Source: Myxococcales bacterium
GTDB taxonomy: Bacteria > Myxococcota_A > Polyangia > Polyangiales > Polyangiaceae
DNA length: 64,000 nucleotides
Direction: 5' to 3'
Assembly: GCA_016712525.1 (NCBI GenBank)
Contig: JADJQX010000001.1
Span: forward strand, 2,108,001 to 2,172,000
Below the pieces are notes generated by a model. The model was not told where the DNA came from. It ran no database searches and saw only the letters and a program-made list of their open reading frames with translations. The position numbers and the translations under genes were made by a program. Positions within the stretch are counted from its first letter, which is position 1, and the number at the start of each line of letters is the position of its first letter. This document shows positions 42,681-50,448 of the stretch, in pieces.

Positions 42681-44042
42681 ATGGCCTCCACGATGCGTAC
42701 TCTTCGTGGCTCTCGGCTCTCGGTGCTCTCTCTCGTGCTGGCCGTCACGGCCGTGGCCTGCGGGGAGACGGTGGAAATCCCCGATATCTCTGGGGAAAAC
42801 GGCGCCGATGCGGCCCCCTCGGCGGACGCGGGGCGCCCTCCTGGCGACCGCGACGCGGGCACGACGGACAGCGGCGGGTCCCGTGACGCGAGCGCCTCGA
42901 CCGACGCGAGCACGGACGCGCGCGACGCGGGTGAGCCCTTGGACGCTTCGACCGACGCGGGGCCCTCGGACGCGGGATCCTCGGACGCGAGCACGACGAC
43001 CGACGCGTCGGACGCGGGCCCAGGAACGACGTCGCTCCGGATCTATGCGGGTGGCTACCAGACGTGCGCGGTGCGCGGCCGTGCGGTCTACTGTTGGGGC
43101 TCGAACGACTTCGGTCAGCTCGGCTTCGGCGCGATCTCGGCGGACGTGACCACGCCGACCAAGGTGGGCGACTTCGACGTGCTCGACATGGGCCTCGGCT
43201 ACGACGGCTCGTGCGTCGTACGCGCGCCCGGAAACGTGTATTGTGCAGGTCGTCTCTACGGCGCCACGTCGCGCCTCGTCGCGAGCGGCTTCTCGCGCGT
43301 GAGCCACGGGAGGGACCACGCGTGCGCGCTCGCCAACGACGGCACCGTGTGGTGCTGGGGGTCGAACGCGTCGGGCAAGCTCGGTCGGGGGACGTTCGGC
43401 GGCCCCGAGAGCAGCATCCCGGCGCAGGTCCAGGGCCTCTCGGGCGTGCAGGTCGTGGTCGCCGCGAGGACGCACACGTGCGCGCTCAAGCTCGACAAGA
43501 CCGTGGTTTGCTGGGGCGGGAACTTCGACGGGCAGCTCGGCATCGGGCTCTCCGGGGGCGGCAACGATCGCAACGTGCCCACCGTGGTGCCCGGCCTCAC
43601 CGACGTGGTCACGATCTCGGCGAACGCGCACCACACCTGCGCCACCAAGACCGACAAGTCGGTGTGGTGTTGGGGCGGGAACGCGTCGAGCCAGCTCGGC
43701 GTGGGAGACGCCCTCGATCGCACCGTGCCCACGCGCCTCACAGGGTTCTCGGCCGAGGTGGCCGTGGCGGGCAGCACGTTCTCGCTCGCGCGCTCGGGTG
43801 GCGCGATCTTCACGTTCGGGTCGAACACGAACAGCGAGCTCGGTCGCGGTGCCGTCGGGACGTCGCCCACACCCGCGCCGATCGTCGGCCTCGATCAGGT
43901 CACGTTCGCCGACGCCGGGTACTCCCACGCGTGCGTGGTGCGGCAAGGTGCCGTCTCCTGCTGGGGGGACAACGGCTCGGGGCAGCTCGGTCTCGGCGAC
44001 AAAGCGAACCGCGCCGTTCCCGTCACGGTCACGCTGCCCTGA
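42681..44042 (+). CDS. RCC1-repeat lipoprotein
   Basis: Exported lipoprotein of 453 residues: lipobox AVAC, a long Asp/Ala/Ser/Thr linker (about 100 residues), then six or seven RCC1 blades with CWGSNDFGQLGFG-type repeats (CWGSNASGKLGRG, CWGGNFDGQLGIG, CWGGNASSQLGVG, FGSNTNSELGRG, CWGDNGSGQLGLG) and a Cys before most. The RCC1 propeller is probably a binding scaffold at the cell surface; regulation of a GTPase is unlikely outside the cell. ATG at 42681; an inner ATG at 42693 is possible. Confidence 0.92.
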   Translation: MASTMRTLRGSRLSVLSLVLAVTAVACGETVEIPDISGENGADAAPSADAGRPPGDRDAGTTDSGGSRDASASTDASTDARDAGEPLDASTDAGPSDAGSSDASTTTDASDAGPGTTSLRIYAGGYQTCAVRGRAVYCWGSNDFGQLGFGAISADVTTPTKVGDFDVLDMGLGYDGSCVVRAPGNVYCAGRLYGATSRLVASGFSRVSHGRDHACALANDGTVWCWGSNASGKLGRGTFGGPESSIPAQVQGLSGVQVVVAARTHTCALKLDKTVVCWGGNFDGQLGIGLSGGGNDRNVPTVVPGLTDVVTISANAHHTCATKTDKSVWCWGGNASSQLGVGDALDRTVPTRLTGFSAEVAVAGSTFSLARSGGAIFTFGSNTNSELGRGAVGTSPTPAPIVGLDQVTFADAGYSHACVVRQGAVSCWGDNGSGQLGLGDKANRAVPVTVTLP

Positions 44043-44082
44043 GGCTTGAGCCCCGGGCCCGACGGGGCGAGTATGCTGGGCT

Positions 44083-45132
44083 ATGAAGCTCGGGCTCCTC
44101 GAGAATCTCCGCGTGAAGGGCAGCCGCCCCCTCGTCCGTCGCGTCTTCGCGTCGCCTTGGCTCCGCGGGGCGCTCCTCGCGAAGAAGCAGCGCGAGCTCG
44201 CGAAGGGCCTGGATCCCGACATCGCGCTCATGCTCGCCCTCGGCGAAAAGACGGGCGACGTCGAGCTCTCTGCGGGCTCCGCGTCGGCCGCGAGGCGGGG
44301 CATGCTCGCGGCGATCCGTGTCGTCGAGGACGACCCCGCGGGCGACGTGATCGTGCGGGAGCGCGAGGTGCCCGGTGCGGTCGGCGAGCTGCGTGCGCGC
44401 CTCTACGAGCCCGACGGTCTCCGCGCGCCCTCGCCGGGGCTCGTGTTCATCCACGGCGGGGGCTGGGTCACGGGCGACCTCGACACGCACGACACGCTCT
44501 GCAAACGCCTCGCGCTGACGGCGCGGATCCGCGTCATCGCCATCGAGCCGCGCCTCGCGCCCGAGCACCCGTTCCCGGCCGCCGTCGACGACTCGGTCGC
44601 CGCGTTCCGTCACGTCGCCGCGAACGCCGCGTCGTACGGCATCGAGTCGAAACGCCTCGGCGTCGGAGGCGACAGCGCGGGCGGAAACCTCTCGGCGCTC
44701 GTGGGCCTCGAGACCCGCGCCGACGCCGTCCGCCCCAAGATGACGTTGCTCGTGTACCCCGCGGTCGACGCGACGTGCTCGATGCCCTCGCACGCGGAGC
44801 TCGCGACGGGTTACCTGCTCACCCGCGCCTCGATCGCGTGGTACCTCGGTCACTACGCGGGCGCGACCCCTCGGGACACCCCGCGGCTCTCGCCGCTCTT
44901 CACCCCGGACGTCACCGGAGCTCCGCCCGCCCTCGTCGTGACGGCGGGGTTCGATCCGCTGCGTGACGAAGGCGAGGCCTACGCGAAGAAGCTCGCCGCC
45001 GCCGAGGTCCCCGTCGAGGTGCAGGCTTGTCCGAGCATGGTGCACGGGTTCGCGCTCATGACGCTCTCCCCTGCCGCCATGTCGGATACTGTGCGTTTCT
45101 GCGCACGGACCGGCGAGCTGCTGCGGGCGTAG
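44083..45132 (+). CDS. alpha/beta hydrolase, hormone-sensitive lipase family
   Basis: Esterase or lipase of 349 residues, cytoplasmic. The oxyanion motif FIHGGGWVTGD and nucleophile GGDSAGGNLSAL are classic for the family. The Asp is in VTAGFDPLRDEGE and the His in SMVHGFALM. N-terminal helices (LLENLRVKGSRPLVRRVFA) may form a cap. The substrate is a short or medium acyl ester, not identified. ATG at 44083. Confidence 0.93.
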   Translation: MKLGLLENLRVKGSRPLVRRVFASPWLRGALLAKKQRELAKGLDPDIALMLALGEKTGDVELSAGSASAARRGMLAAIRVVEDDPAGDVIVREREVPGAVGELRARLYEPDGLRAPSPGLVFIHGGGWVTGDLDTHDTLCKRLALTARIRVIAIEPRLAPEHPFPAAVDDSVAAFRHVAANAASYGIESKRLGVGGDSAGGNLSALVGLETRADAVRPKMTLLVYPAVDATCSMPSHAELATGYLLTRASIAWYLGHYAGATPRDTPRLSPLFTPDVTGAPPALVVTAGFDPLRDEGEAYAKKLAAAEVPVEVQACPSMVHGFALMTLSPAAMSDTVRFCARTGELLRA

Positions 45133-45351
45133 CAAGCTCGCCCTCGGCCCGTTCACGCTGGGCAGGCGCGCCGATCAGGGCTCGAGTGGTCGCGCGGCGG
45201 CGTCGAGCGGCTTGCTGGCGATCGTCCTGGACCCCACCATGAAGAAAAGCGGCGGCGCTCCGTCATCACGAGTGGTGGATCGCATCGTGCAGTGAAGGGT
45301 CGTGCACGAGCCCCGGAATGTTCTCCGGGTCTCGCGCGTCGGGAGGACACG

Positions 45352-46113
45352 ATGATCGCGAGCATGTTGGGGCTCATGATTCCGGTCGCAGGCGTGCTCG
45401 GCATCGTCGCGCTGTTCATGCATCTTCAGAAGCGGAACCGCGCCGAGTGGAACGCCGAGGAGGCCGTGGTCGCCGACCGCGCCGGAGCGTACCGAAGCTC
45501 GCAGAAGGCCGTCGGTATCGTCGAACGCATCCGCGACATCCCCTCCGAGGTGCAGGTCGCGGCCATCTTGGCCCTGTTCTTCGGCGTCATGTGGGTGCCC
45601 TCGATCCCCATCGTCGGCGTCGGCATCATGTTCGAGCTCGACGGCTCGCGGGGCATGCCCGGACTCGCGACCCTCTTCGGGACCACCGGAATTCCCCTCT
45701 CGATCGCCCACTTCGTGCTCGGCATCCGCTTCACGAAGCGCGACGCGTCGGCGCGGAGCTTGGCGCGTGGGGTGGCGGCCTGGTCGATCGTGCACAACGT
45801 GCTGCTCTTCCTGTTCGTCTTCGCCATGAACCTCGGCGGGCACCACGAGAAGGCTCACGAGACGGTGAGCCTCGAGCACGGGCTCGGGTTCGTTCCGCTC
45901 CTCTATGGCTGCGCGTCGATCGCCTACGCGGTGTATGCGCTCTACGCTGCGAAGGTGCACGAGGCGCTCGACGTGGCGGGTCGCGTCGATCCGGAGCTCG
46001 CGTACGCACGGCAGGTGCACGCGCCGATCCTGCCGGCGGTGCCGGGCGACGTCCCCCCGGGGATGGCCACGGCCGCGCCCGTCCCGGTGGGCGAGGCTCC
46101 CCCTTGGCCCTGA
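45352..46113 (+). CDS. hypothetical multi-pass membrane protein
   Basis: Membrane protein of 253 residues with about five helices (MLGLMIPVAGVLGIVALFMHL; VAAILALFFGVMWVPSIP; GTTGIPLSIAHFVLGIRF; WSIVHNVLLFLFVFAMNL; FVPLLYGCASIAYAVYALYA). The tail is Pro-rich and cytoplasmic or periplasmic. Not recognised. ATG at 45352 with GGGAGG eight bases upstream. The 219 bp before it hold nothing clear. Confidence 0.75.
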   Translation: MIASMLGLMIPVAGVLGIVALFMHLQKRNRAEWNAEEAVVADRAGAYRSSQKAVGIVERIRDIPSEVQVAAILALFFGVMWVPSIPIVGVGIMFELDGSRGMPGLATLFGTTGIPLSIAHFVLGIRFTKRDASARSLARGVAAWSIVHNVLLFLFVFAMNLGGHHEKAHETVSLEHGLGFVPLLYGCASIAYAVYALYAAKVHEALDVAGRVDPELAYARQVHAPILPAVPGDVPPGMATAAPVPVGEAPPWP

Positions 46114-46184
46114 GGCTCGGGTAGTCTTCGACAGCTCCCGATGTGCGGCACGAACGCCGGTCGTGGCATCCCATCGTTACCCTC

Positions 46185-46649
46185 ATGACGAACCCCAGCG
46201 AAACACCCACCTGGCGCGACATCGAGCGTTGGGCAAAAAGTGGCGGTCCACCTCCTCCCACGCGCGTCGAGCTCACGGCCGACGAGTGGCGCGCGCGGCT
46301 CACGCCCGAGCAGTTCCAGGTCATGCGCCTCGCCGGGACCGAGCGGCCTCACTCGTCCGCGATGTGCTCCGTGTTCGAGCCGGGGCGCTACCACTGCGCT
46401 GGCTGCGACACGCCCCTCTTCGACGCCACGCACAAGTTCGATAGCGGCACCGGGTGGCCGAGCTTCACGGCGCCCATCACGGCCGGCGTCGTCGGCTACC
46501 ACTGGGACGAGAGCTACGGCATGGTCCGTGTCGAGACGGTGTGCGCGGTGTGCGACGCTCACCTCGGCCACGTCTTCCCCGACGGGCCCCCGCCCTCCCG
46601 TCTTCGGTACTGCATCAACGCGCTTTCGCTCGCGAAGAGCCACGGCTGA
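46185..46649 (+). CDS. msrB: peptide-methionine (R)-S-oxide reductase
   Basis: Repair enzyme of 154 residues reducing the R-form of methionine sulfoxide in proteins. Family motifs are LTPEQFQVMRLAGTERPHSS, CAGC and CAVC (zinc), DSGTGWPSFTAPI, CDAHLGHVFPDGPPPSRLRYCINALSL with the catalytic Cys in RYCIN. The zinc ligands and the catalytic Cys are present. No signal peptide, so it acts in the cytoplasm. ATG at 46185. Confidence 0.96.
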   Translation: MTNPSETPTWRDIERWAKSGGPPPPTRVELTADEWRARLTPEQFQVMRLAGTERPHSSAMCSVFEPGRYHCAGCDTPLFDATHKFDSGTGWPSFTAPITAGVVGYHWDESYGMVRVETVCAVCDAHLGHVFPDGPPPSRLRYCINALSLAKSHG

Positions 46650-46695
46650 CGCCCCTCACGGCGCGGCGGGCGCGTCGATTCGAGGGAAATCGCAT

Positions 46696-47289
46696 ATGCT
46701 CTTCTTCGTGGACCACGAAGCCTTCATGCGCGAGGCCATGGCCTCCGCCGAAGCGGCGCGCGGGCACACGGGCGACAACCCGTGGGTCGGGTGCGTCATC
46801 GTCGACGCCGCCGGCAAGATCGTCGCTCGCGGGTTCACCCGTGGCCCCGGCGAGGATCACGCGGAGATAGGCGCGCTCCGTGCGGCACGAGGCCTCGGCG
46901 TCGACCTGCGCGGAGGCACGCTCTACTCTACCCTCGAGCCCTGCTCCTTCCATGGTCGCACCCCTGCGTGCGCCAAAGTAGTCGCCGAGTGTGGGGTCGC
47001 GCGGCTCGTGTTCGCGATGCGTGATCCTCACCCCCGGGTCGACGGCAAAGGCGCGGCCATGGTGCGGGAGGCGGGCCTCGAGGTGCTCGAAGGCGTCGCC
47101 GAAGCCGACGTCCGGAGGCAGCTCGCGCCCTGGGTCCTCGCGCAGCACCCTCACGACATCGCGAGGCGCTTCCGGGACCTCGTCGCCGCGGGGCGCTCGG
47201 AGGACGAGGCCCTCGAGGCCCTCGCGGACGCCTTCGGGTTGAGCGAGACCGACCTTCGGACCGCGACGCAACACTCCGAGAAAACGTAA
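46696..47289 (+). CDS. stand-alone RibD-type deaminase domain
   Basis: Cytidine-deaminase-fold enzyme of 197 residues matching the N-terminal half of RibD (riboflavin synthesis). The zinc site is complete: HAE (His55, Glu57) and EPCSFHGRTPAC (Cys83, Cys92). NPWVGCVIVDAAG and VFAMRDPHPRVDGKGAAMVREAGLEVLEGV also match. The reductase domain is absent; a helical tail of about 60 residues with a C-terminal acidic patch takes its place. It may be a split RibD partner or act on another pyrimidine. ATG at 46696; its stop overlaps the next ATG by one base. Confidence 0.88.
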   Translation: MLFFVDHEAFMREAMASAEAARGHTGDNPWVGCVIVDAAGKIVARGFTRGPGEDHAEIGALRAARGLGVDLRGGTLYSTLEPCSFHGRTPACAKVVAECGVARLVFAMRDPHPRVDGKGAAMVREAGLEVLEGVAEADVRRQLAPWVLAQHPHDIARRFRDLVAAGRSEDEALEALADAFGLSETDLRTATQHSEKT

Positions 47290-47624
47290 TGAGATCCATT
47301 GGTTGCGTAGGTCTTCTCGTGGGTTGCCTGTGGAGTTGTGCGGGAGCGCTCGGGTGCGCAGGCGCACCTCCGCCGTGCCGCACGGGTCCCGAAGGCGACG
47401 TGGTCTTGGGCGCTCGCACGGGCGCCTCGGGCGTGAAGACGGGCGCGAAGACCGGGCTCGAGGGCCTGAAGACCGCGGGGAAGACCGCCGGTGGGCTCTT
47501 CTCGGGGGGCTCCGAGGGCGCTGGCGAGGCATGGCGTTCCGGCAAGCAAGCGACGCGCGAAGAGGCGAAGAAGGGCAGCGCCGAGGTGAAGGGCGAGGCC
47601 GAGGTCCCCCGCTGCGCGAAGTAG
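47289..47624 (+). CDS. hypothetical small exported protein or lipoprotein
   Basis: 111 residues with a hydrophobic, Cys-rich start that could hold a lipobox (LVGC or ALGC). A Gly/Lys/Thr-rich region (GASGVKTGAKTGLEGLKTAGKTAGG) is followed by a charged helix. The repetitive amphipathic segment may bind membrane. Unrecognised. Its ATG overlaps the stop of the deaminase gene by one base, so it is co-translated with it. Confidence 0.6.
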   Translation: MRSIGCVGLLVGCLWSCAGALGCAGAPPPCRTGPEGDVVLGARTGASGVKTGAKTGLEGLKTAGKTAGGLFSGGSEGAGEAWRSGKQATREEAKKGSAEVKGEAEVPRCAK

Positions 47625-47759
47625 TCCGGGCGTTTTTCGGGTTCTCGCGTACCTTTCGGCGACGGAAGCGGCGACGTGTCACCAAGCACCACGTAGGCCC
47701 GTTGGCGCGTTCGCCGAGCGGCTCGCATCCGGTTCGCCACTTCGTTCGGAGTCCCCTCG

Positions 47760-49241
47760 ATGAAAAACGCCCTGCTCGCCGCCCCCGCCCTCGCCCTGCT
47801 CGCCGCTTCGTTCGCGGCGGCGTGTGGTGGAAAGGTCATCTCGGGAGAGGACGACGGGGACTCGGGGGTCGTCGTGGTCACGCCGGCCGACGCGGCGCCG
47901 CCGCCCGTGGTCGACGCCTCTGCCGACGCTCGGGTCGATGCCGGCTCGGTGATTCCCGGGTTCGACGGTGGGCCGACGCAGCCGCTCGAGGTCCTCGAGC
48001 TCGGCGCGGTGACCGCCGGAGCGCCCGTCACCTTCGAGATCCCGAAGGGCACGCTCGGCTTTCACGTGACCGTCGAGAGCGACACCCCGAGCGAGTCGCT
48101 CGCGGTGCTCGAGGTCGTCGCTCCGAGCGGGGCAAAAGCCCACCAAAACGCGATCCCCGCGGGCGGTGTGCACCCGACGAGCGAGACCCTCTTCGGGACG
48201 ACGGCGGCCGTCCAGATCCCGCAAGGCGAGCTCCCCGAGACGGCCGACGGCGTGGCCCCGGGTACGTGGCAGGTCACCTTCCGCGGTGAAGGAACGCTAC
48301 GCGCGAAGGTTCAGGTGCAGACTACACCGGATGGGATCTTCCACGGAGGGACGCTCGATCTCGACGTGTACGTGCCCGACGGTCTCTCCATCGCGGGCAC
48401 GCCGCCCGTGAGCGTGGGCACGGCCATCACGAACCGCGAGGTGCGCGATCGCATCGACGCGTTCTTCGGCGCGGCGCTCGAGCTTTATGGGCTCAAGAAC
48501 GGCACGGTGCGGCTCCATGGCATCGCGAAGCGGTACACCTCGATCTCGGACGACGAGCTCTTCGACGTCTTCCGCGAGACGCGCGTGGCGCCGAAGGGGC
48601 AATCGCTCCACGTCGTGCTCTCCGAGGGCGACTCCGAGGCGTCCGAGTGGTGGGGGATCGCGGCGGGCATTCCGGGCGCGGCGAACGCCCCGGGGAACGA
48701 GCAGTCGGGGGTCGCGCTCGCGTCGCTCATGGAGGCCGACGCCGAGCTCGAGGGCTACGTGCTCGCCCACGAGGCCGGCCACTTCTTGGGTCTCAACCAC
48801 ACGACCGAGCTGTCGGGAGAAGCCGATCCGCTCTCCGATACGCCCGTCTGCACCGACATCTCGCGTCGAAATCTCGAGAACTGCCCCGACGTGAACAACG
48901 TCATGTTCGCGGCCGGCGCGGCCCTCGGTCGGCCGGTGGCGTCGCCGCTCCAGCGCCGCGTCGTGCAGGGCTCCCCCGTGTTCAAGGCGTTCCTCACCGG
49001 GACCGCGCCGACGCCGCGAGGGGTGCGAAAAGCGCCGGACTTCGGCAAGCTCTTCGGGCACCCCGGGGTCAGCCTCACGCGCGCCGAGTCGCTCGTCGTC
49101 GCGGGCATGTGCCGGCACACCTCGCACACGAAGCCCGTGCTCTCCGCCGCCGACCGCGTGGCGCTCGGCGCTCTCATGAAGGATACACGTATCTCGCCGC
49201 GTCTCCGTGGCGCCGGGCGTCGCATCCTCGCGGGAGAGTAA
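47760..49241 (+). CDS. metzincin-type metalloprotease lipoprotein
   Basis: Lipoprotein of 493 residues: lipobox FAAAC, an Ala/Asp linker, a beta-rich region of about 180 residues, then a catalytic zinc domain. The signature HEAGHFLGLNH (His337, Glu338, His341, His347) is a full metzincin HExxHxxGxxH, and NVMF downstream can serve as the Met-turn. CTDISRRNLENC could form a disulfide. Substrates are proteins outside the cell or in the envelope. ATG at 47760. Confidence 0.85.
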   Translation: MKNALLAAPALALLAASFAAACGGKVISGEDDGDSGVVVVTPADAAPPPVVDASADARVDAGSVIPGFDGGPTQPLEVLELGAVTAGAPVTFEIPKGTLGFHVTVESDTPSESLAVLEVVAPSGAKAHQNAIPAGGVHPTSETLFGTTAAVQIPQGELPETADGVAPGTWQVTFRGEGTLRAKVQVQTTPDGIFHGGTLDLDVYVPDGLSIAGTPPVSVGTAITNREVRDRIDAFFGAALELYGLKNGTVRLHGIAKRYTSISDDELFDVFRETRVAPKGQSLHVVLSEGDSEASEWWGIAAGIPGAANAPGNEQSGVALASLMEADAELEGYVLAHEAGHFLGLNHTTELSGEADPLSDTPVCTDISRRNLENCPDVNNVMFAAGAALGRPVASPLQRRVVQGSPVFKAFLTGTAPTPRGVRKAPDFGKLFGHPGVSLTRAESLVVAGMCRHTSHTKPVLSAADRVALGALMKDTRISPRLRGAGRRILAGE

Positions 49242-49242
49242 G

Positions 49243-49263
49243 GCCGCCGCCCGGGGTGGCGGC
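49243..49263. terminator. possible bidirectional hairpin between convergent genes
   Basis: GCCGCC (49243-49248) pairs with GGCGGC (49258-49263) around a 9-base loop directly after the metzincin stop and 39 bp from the convergent TPR stop. There is no T tract on either side, so termination by this stem alone is doubtful. Confidence 0.3.
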
Positions 49264-49301
49264 GTGCTCGTCCTACGCGGTCCCGTTCGCGCGCTCGTCC
49301 C

Positions 49302-50384
49302 TCACCAGATCTTCCACCAGGGCTTCTTCTTCGCGTTCGCGCGGGCAGCCTCGATCTTCGCGAGGGCGCGCTTGCCGTCCTTGTTGGTGGGGTCGATGTC
49401 GAGCAAGGTCTCGAGGGTCTCTTTGGCTTCGTCGAGGCGGCCGAGCAGCCCCTGTGCCCAAGCCCGATGGTAGAGCGCGCGGGTGTGCTCGGGCTCCTTC
49501 TCGAGGATGGCGTCGGCCGTGGCCATGGCGGCCTCGGGGTCTTCGAGCTCGTTCTCGGCGCGTGCCTTCTCGAGGAGGAGCGGCGTCGCGTCGGCCTCGC
49601 CCATGGCGGCGATCCCCCGTTCTACGACCTCGAGCGCGTCTCTCCACTTCTTTCGCTTGGTGAAGAGGCGCGAGAGGTTCTGGTAGTGGGCAATCCGGCC
49701 GGGCTCTCTCTCGATCGCGGCTTCGTAGTCCCTCTTCGCCGAATCGACGTCGTCCTTGGCTTCGTGGAGGTTGCCGCGGTTCGCGTGCGCCACCGCGGAG
49801 ACCTCGGCGTCGTCGTGGTCCACGAGCTTGTCGTAGATGGCCTCGGCCGCGGCAGCGTCACCGGCGTCGGACCGGGCCACGGCCAGGGCGATCTCGACGA
49901 TGGGATCGGGCTTGATCGCGAGGGCCTCCTCGTAGGCGTGCGCCGCCGCGACTGGCAATTTCAAAATTTGGAGCTGCGTGCCCTTCGCCTTCCACAACGC
50001 TACGTTGGGAGCCCTGCGAAGGAGGCTATCGACGATCGCGAACCCGTGGCGGAAGAGACCCTGGTCGAACGCGGCTTCGGCGTTCTCCAGCGTGCGCACC
50101 TTGGCGTCGTCGATACGGAGGAACCCGAGGGTCTCGGCCTCCGTCATGCCGCAGTCGGGGCAGGCCTTCTTGGGGTCGCGGTCCTTGCCACAATTGAGAC
50201 ACGAGCGCGCGGTCGGGGCCAAGGGGCCTGTCGGGCAGAGGTCGAGCGAGAGCTCTCCGCACTCGGGGCACCGCCATGTCACGCCATAGGTGGCCTCCTT
50301 GGGGTCGTCCTCGGGGTACTTGCCGGCGGCGACGAAGGAGGTCTCGATGTCGCAGGCTTCGCAACGGTAAGGTTGTGTCGACAC
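49302..50384 (-). CDS. zinc-ribbon/TPR protein
   Basis: Cytoplasmic protein of 360 residues. The N-terminal 90 residues hold four CxxC pairs (CEAC, CPEC, CLNC, CPDC), a double zinc-ribbon. About residues 105-345 form TPR repeats (GFAIVDSLLRRAPNVALWKAKGTQLQ, AVAHANRGNLHEAKDDVDSAKRDYEAAIEREPGRIAHY, RALYHRAWAQGLLGRLDEAKETLETLLDIDPTNKDGKRAL). It is a protein-protein scaffold of unknown partner. A GTG at 50384 is preferred to an ATG at 50438, because the segment between is AT-rich and looks promoter-like. A palindrome lies just upstream. Confidence 0.8.
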   Translation of the reverse strand: MSTQPYRCEACDIETSFVAAGKYPEDDPKEATYGVTWRCPECGELSLDLCPTGPLAPTARSCLNCGKDRDPKKACPDCGMTEAETLGFLRIDDAKVRTLENAEAAFDQGLFRHGFAIVDSLLRRAPNVALWKAKGTQLQILKLPVAAAHAYEEALAIKPDPIVEIALAVARSDAGDAAAAEAIYDKLVDHDDAEVSAVAHANRGNLHEAKDDVDSAKRDYEAAIEREPGRIAHYQNLSRLFTKRKKWRDALEVVERGIAAMGEADATPLLLEKARAENELEDPEAAMATADAILEKEPEHTRALYHRAWAQGLLGRLDEAKETLETLLDIDPTNKDGKRALAKIEAARANAKKKPWWKIW

Positions 50385-50432
50385 GCGCGCAGCATAGCGA
50401 TTTTTCGCGGCGAAGACCGCACGAACATAAAT

Positions 50433-50445
50433 GTGCATTATGCAC
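50433..50445. promoter_or_regulatory. 13-bp palindrome upstream of the zinc-ribbon/TPR gene
   Basis: GTGCAT-T-ATGCAC is a perfect 6-1-6 palindrome in a short AT-rich patch, about 50 bp ahead of the GTG at 50384 and next to the patatin stop. A dimeric repressor site or extended -10 region is plausible. Confidence 0.3.
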
Positions 50446-50448
50446 GCG

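Noticed and set aside
45175..45282. 36-codon minus-strand ORF ahead of the membrane protein gene
   Set aside because: No clear ribosome site; it is the tail of a longer shadow frame.
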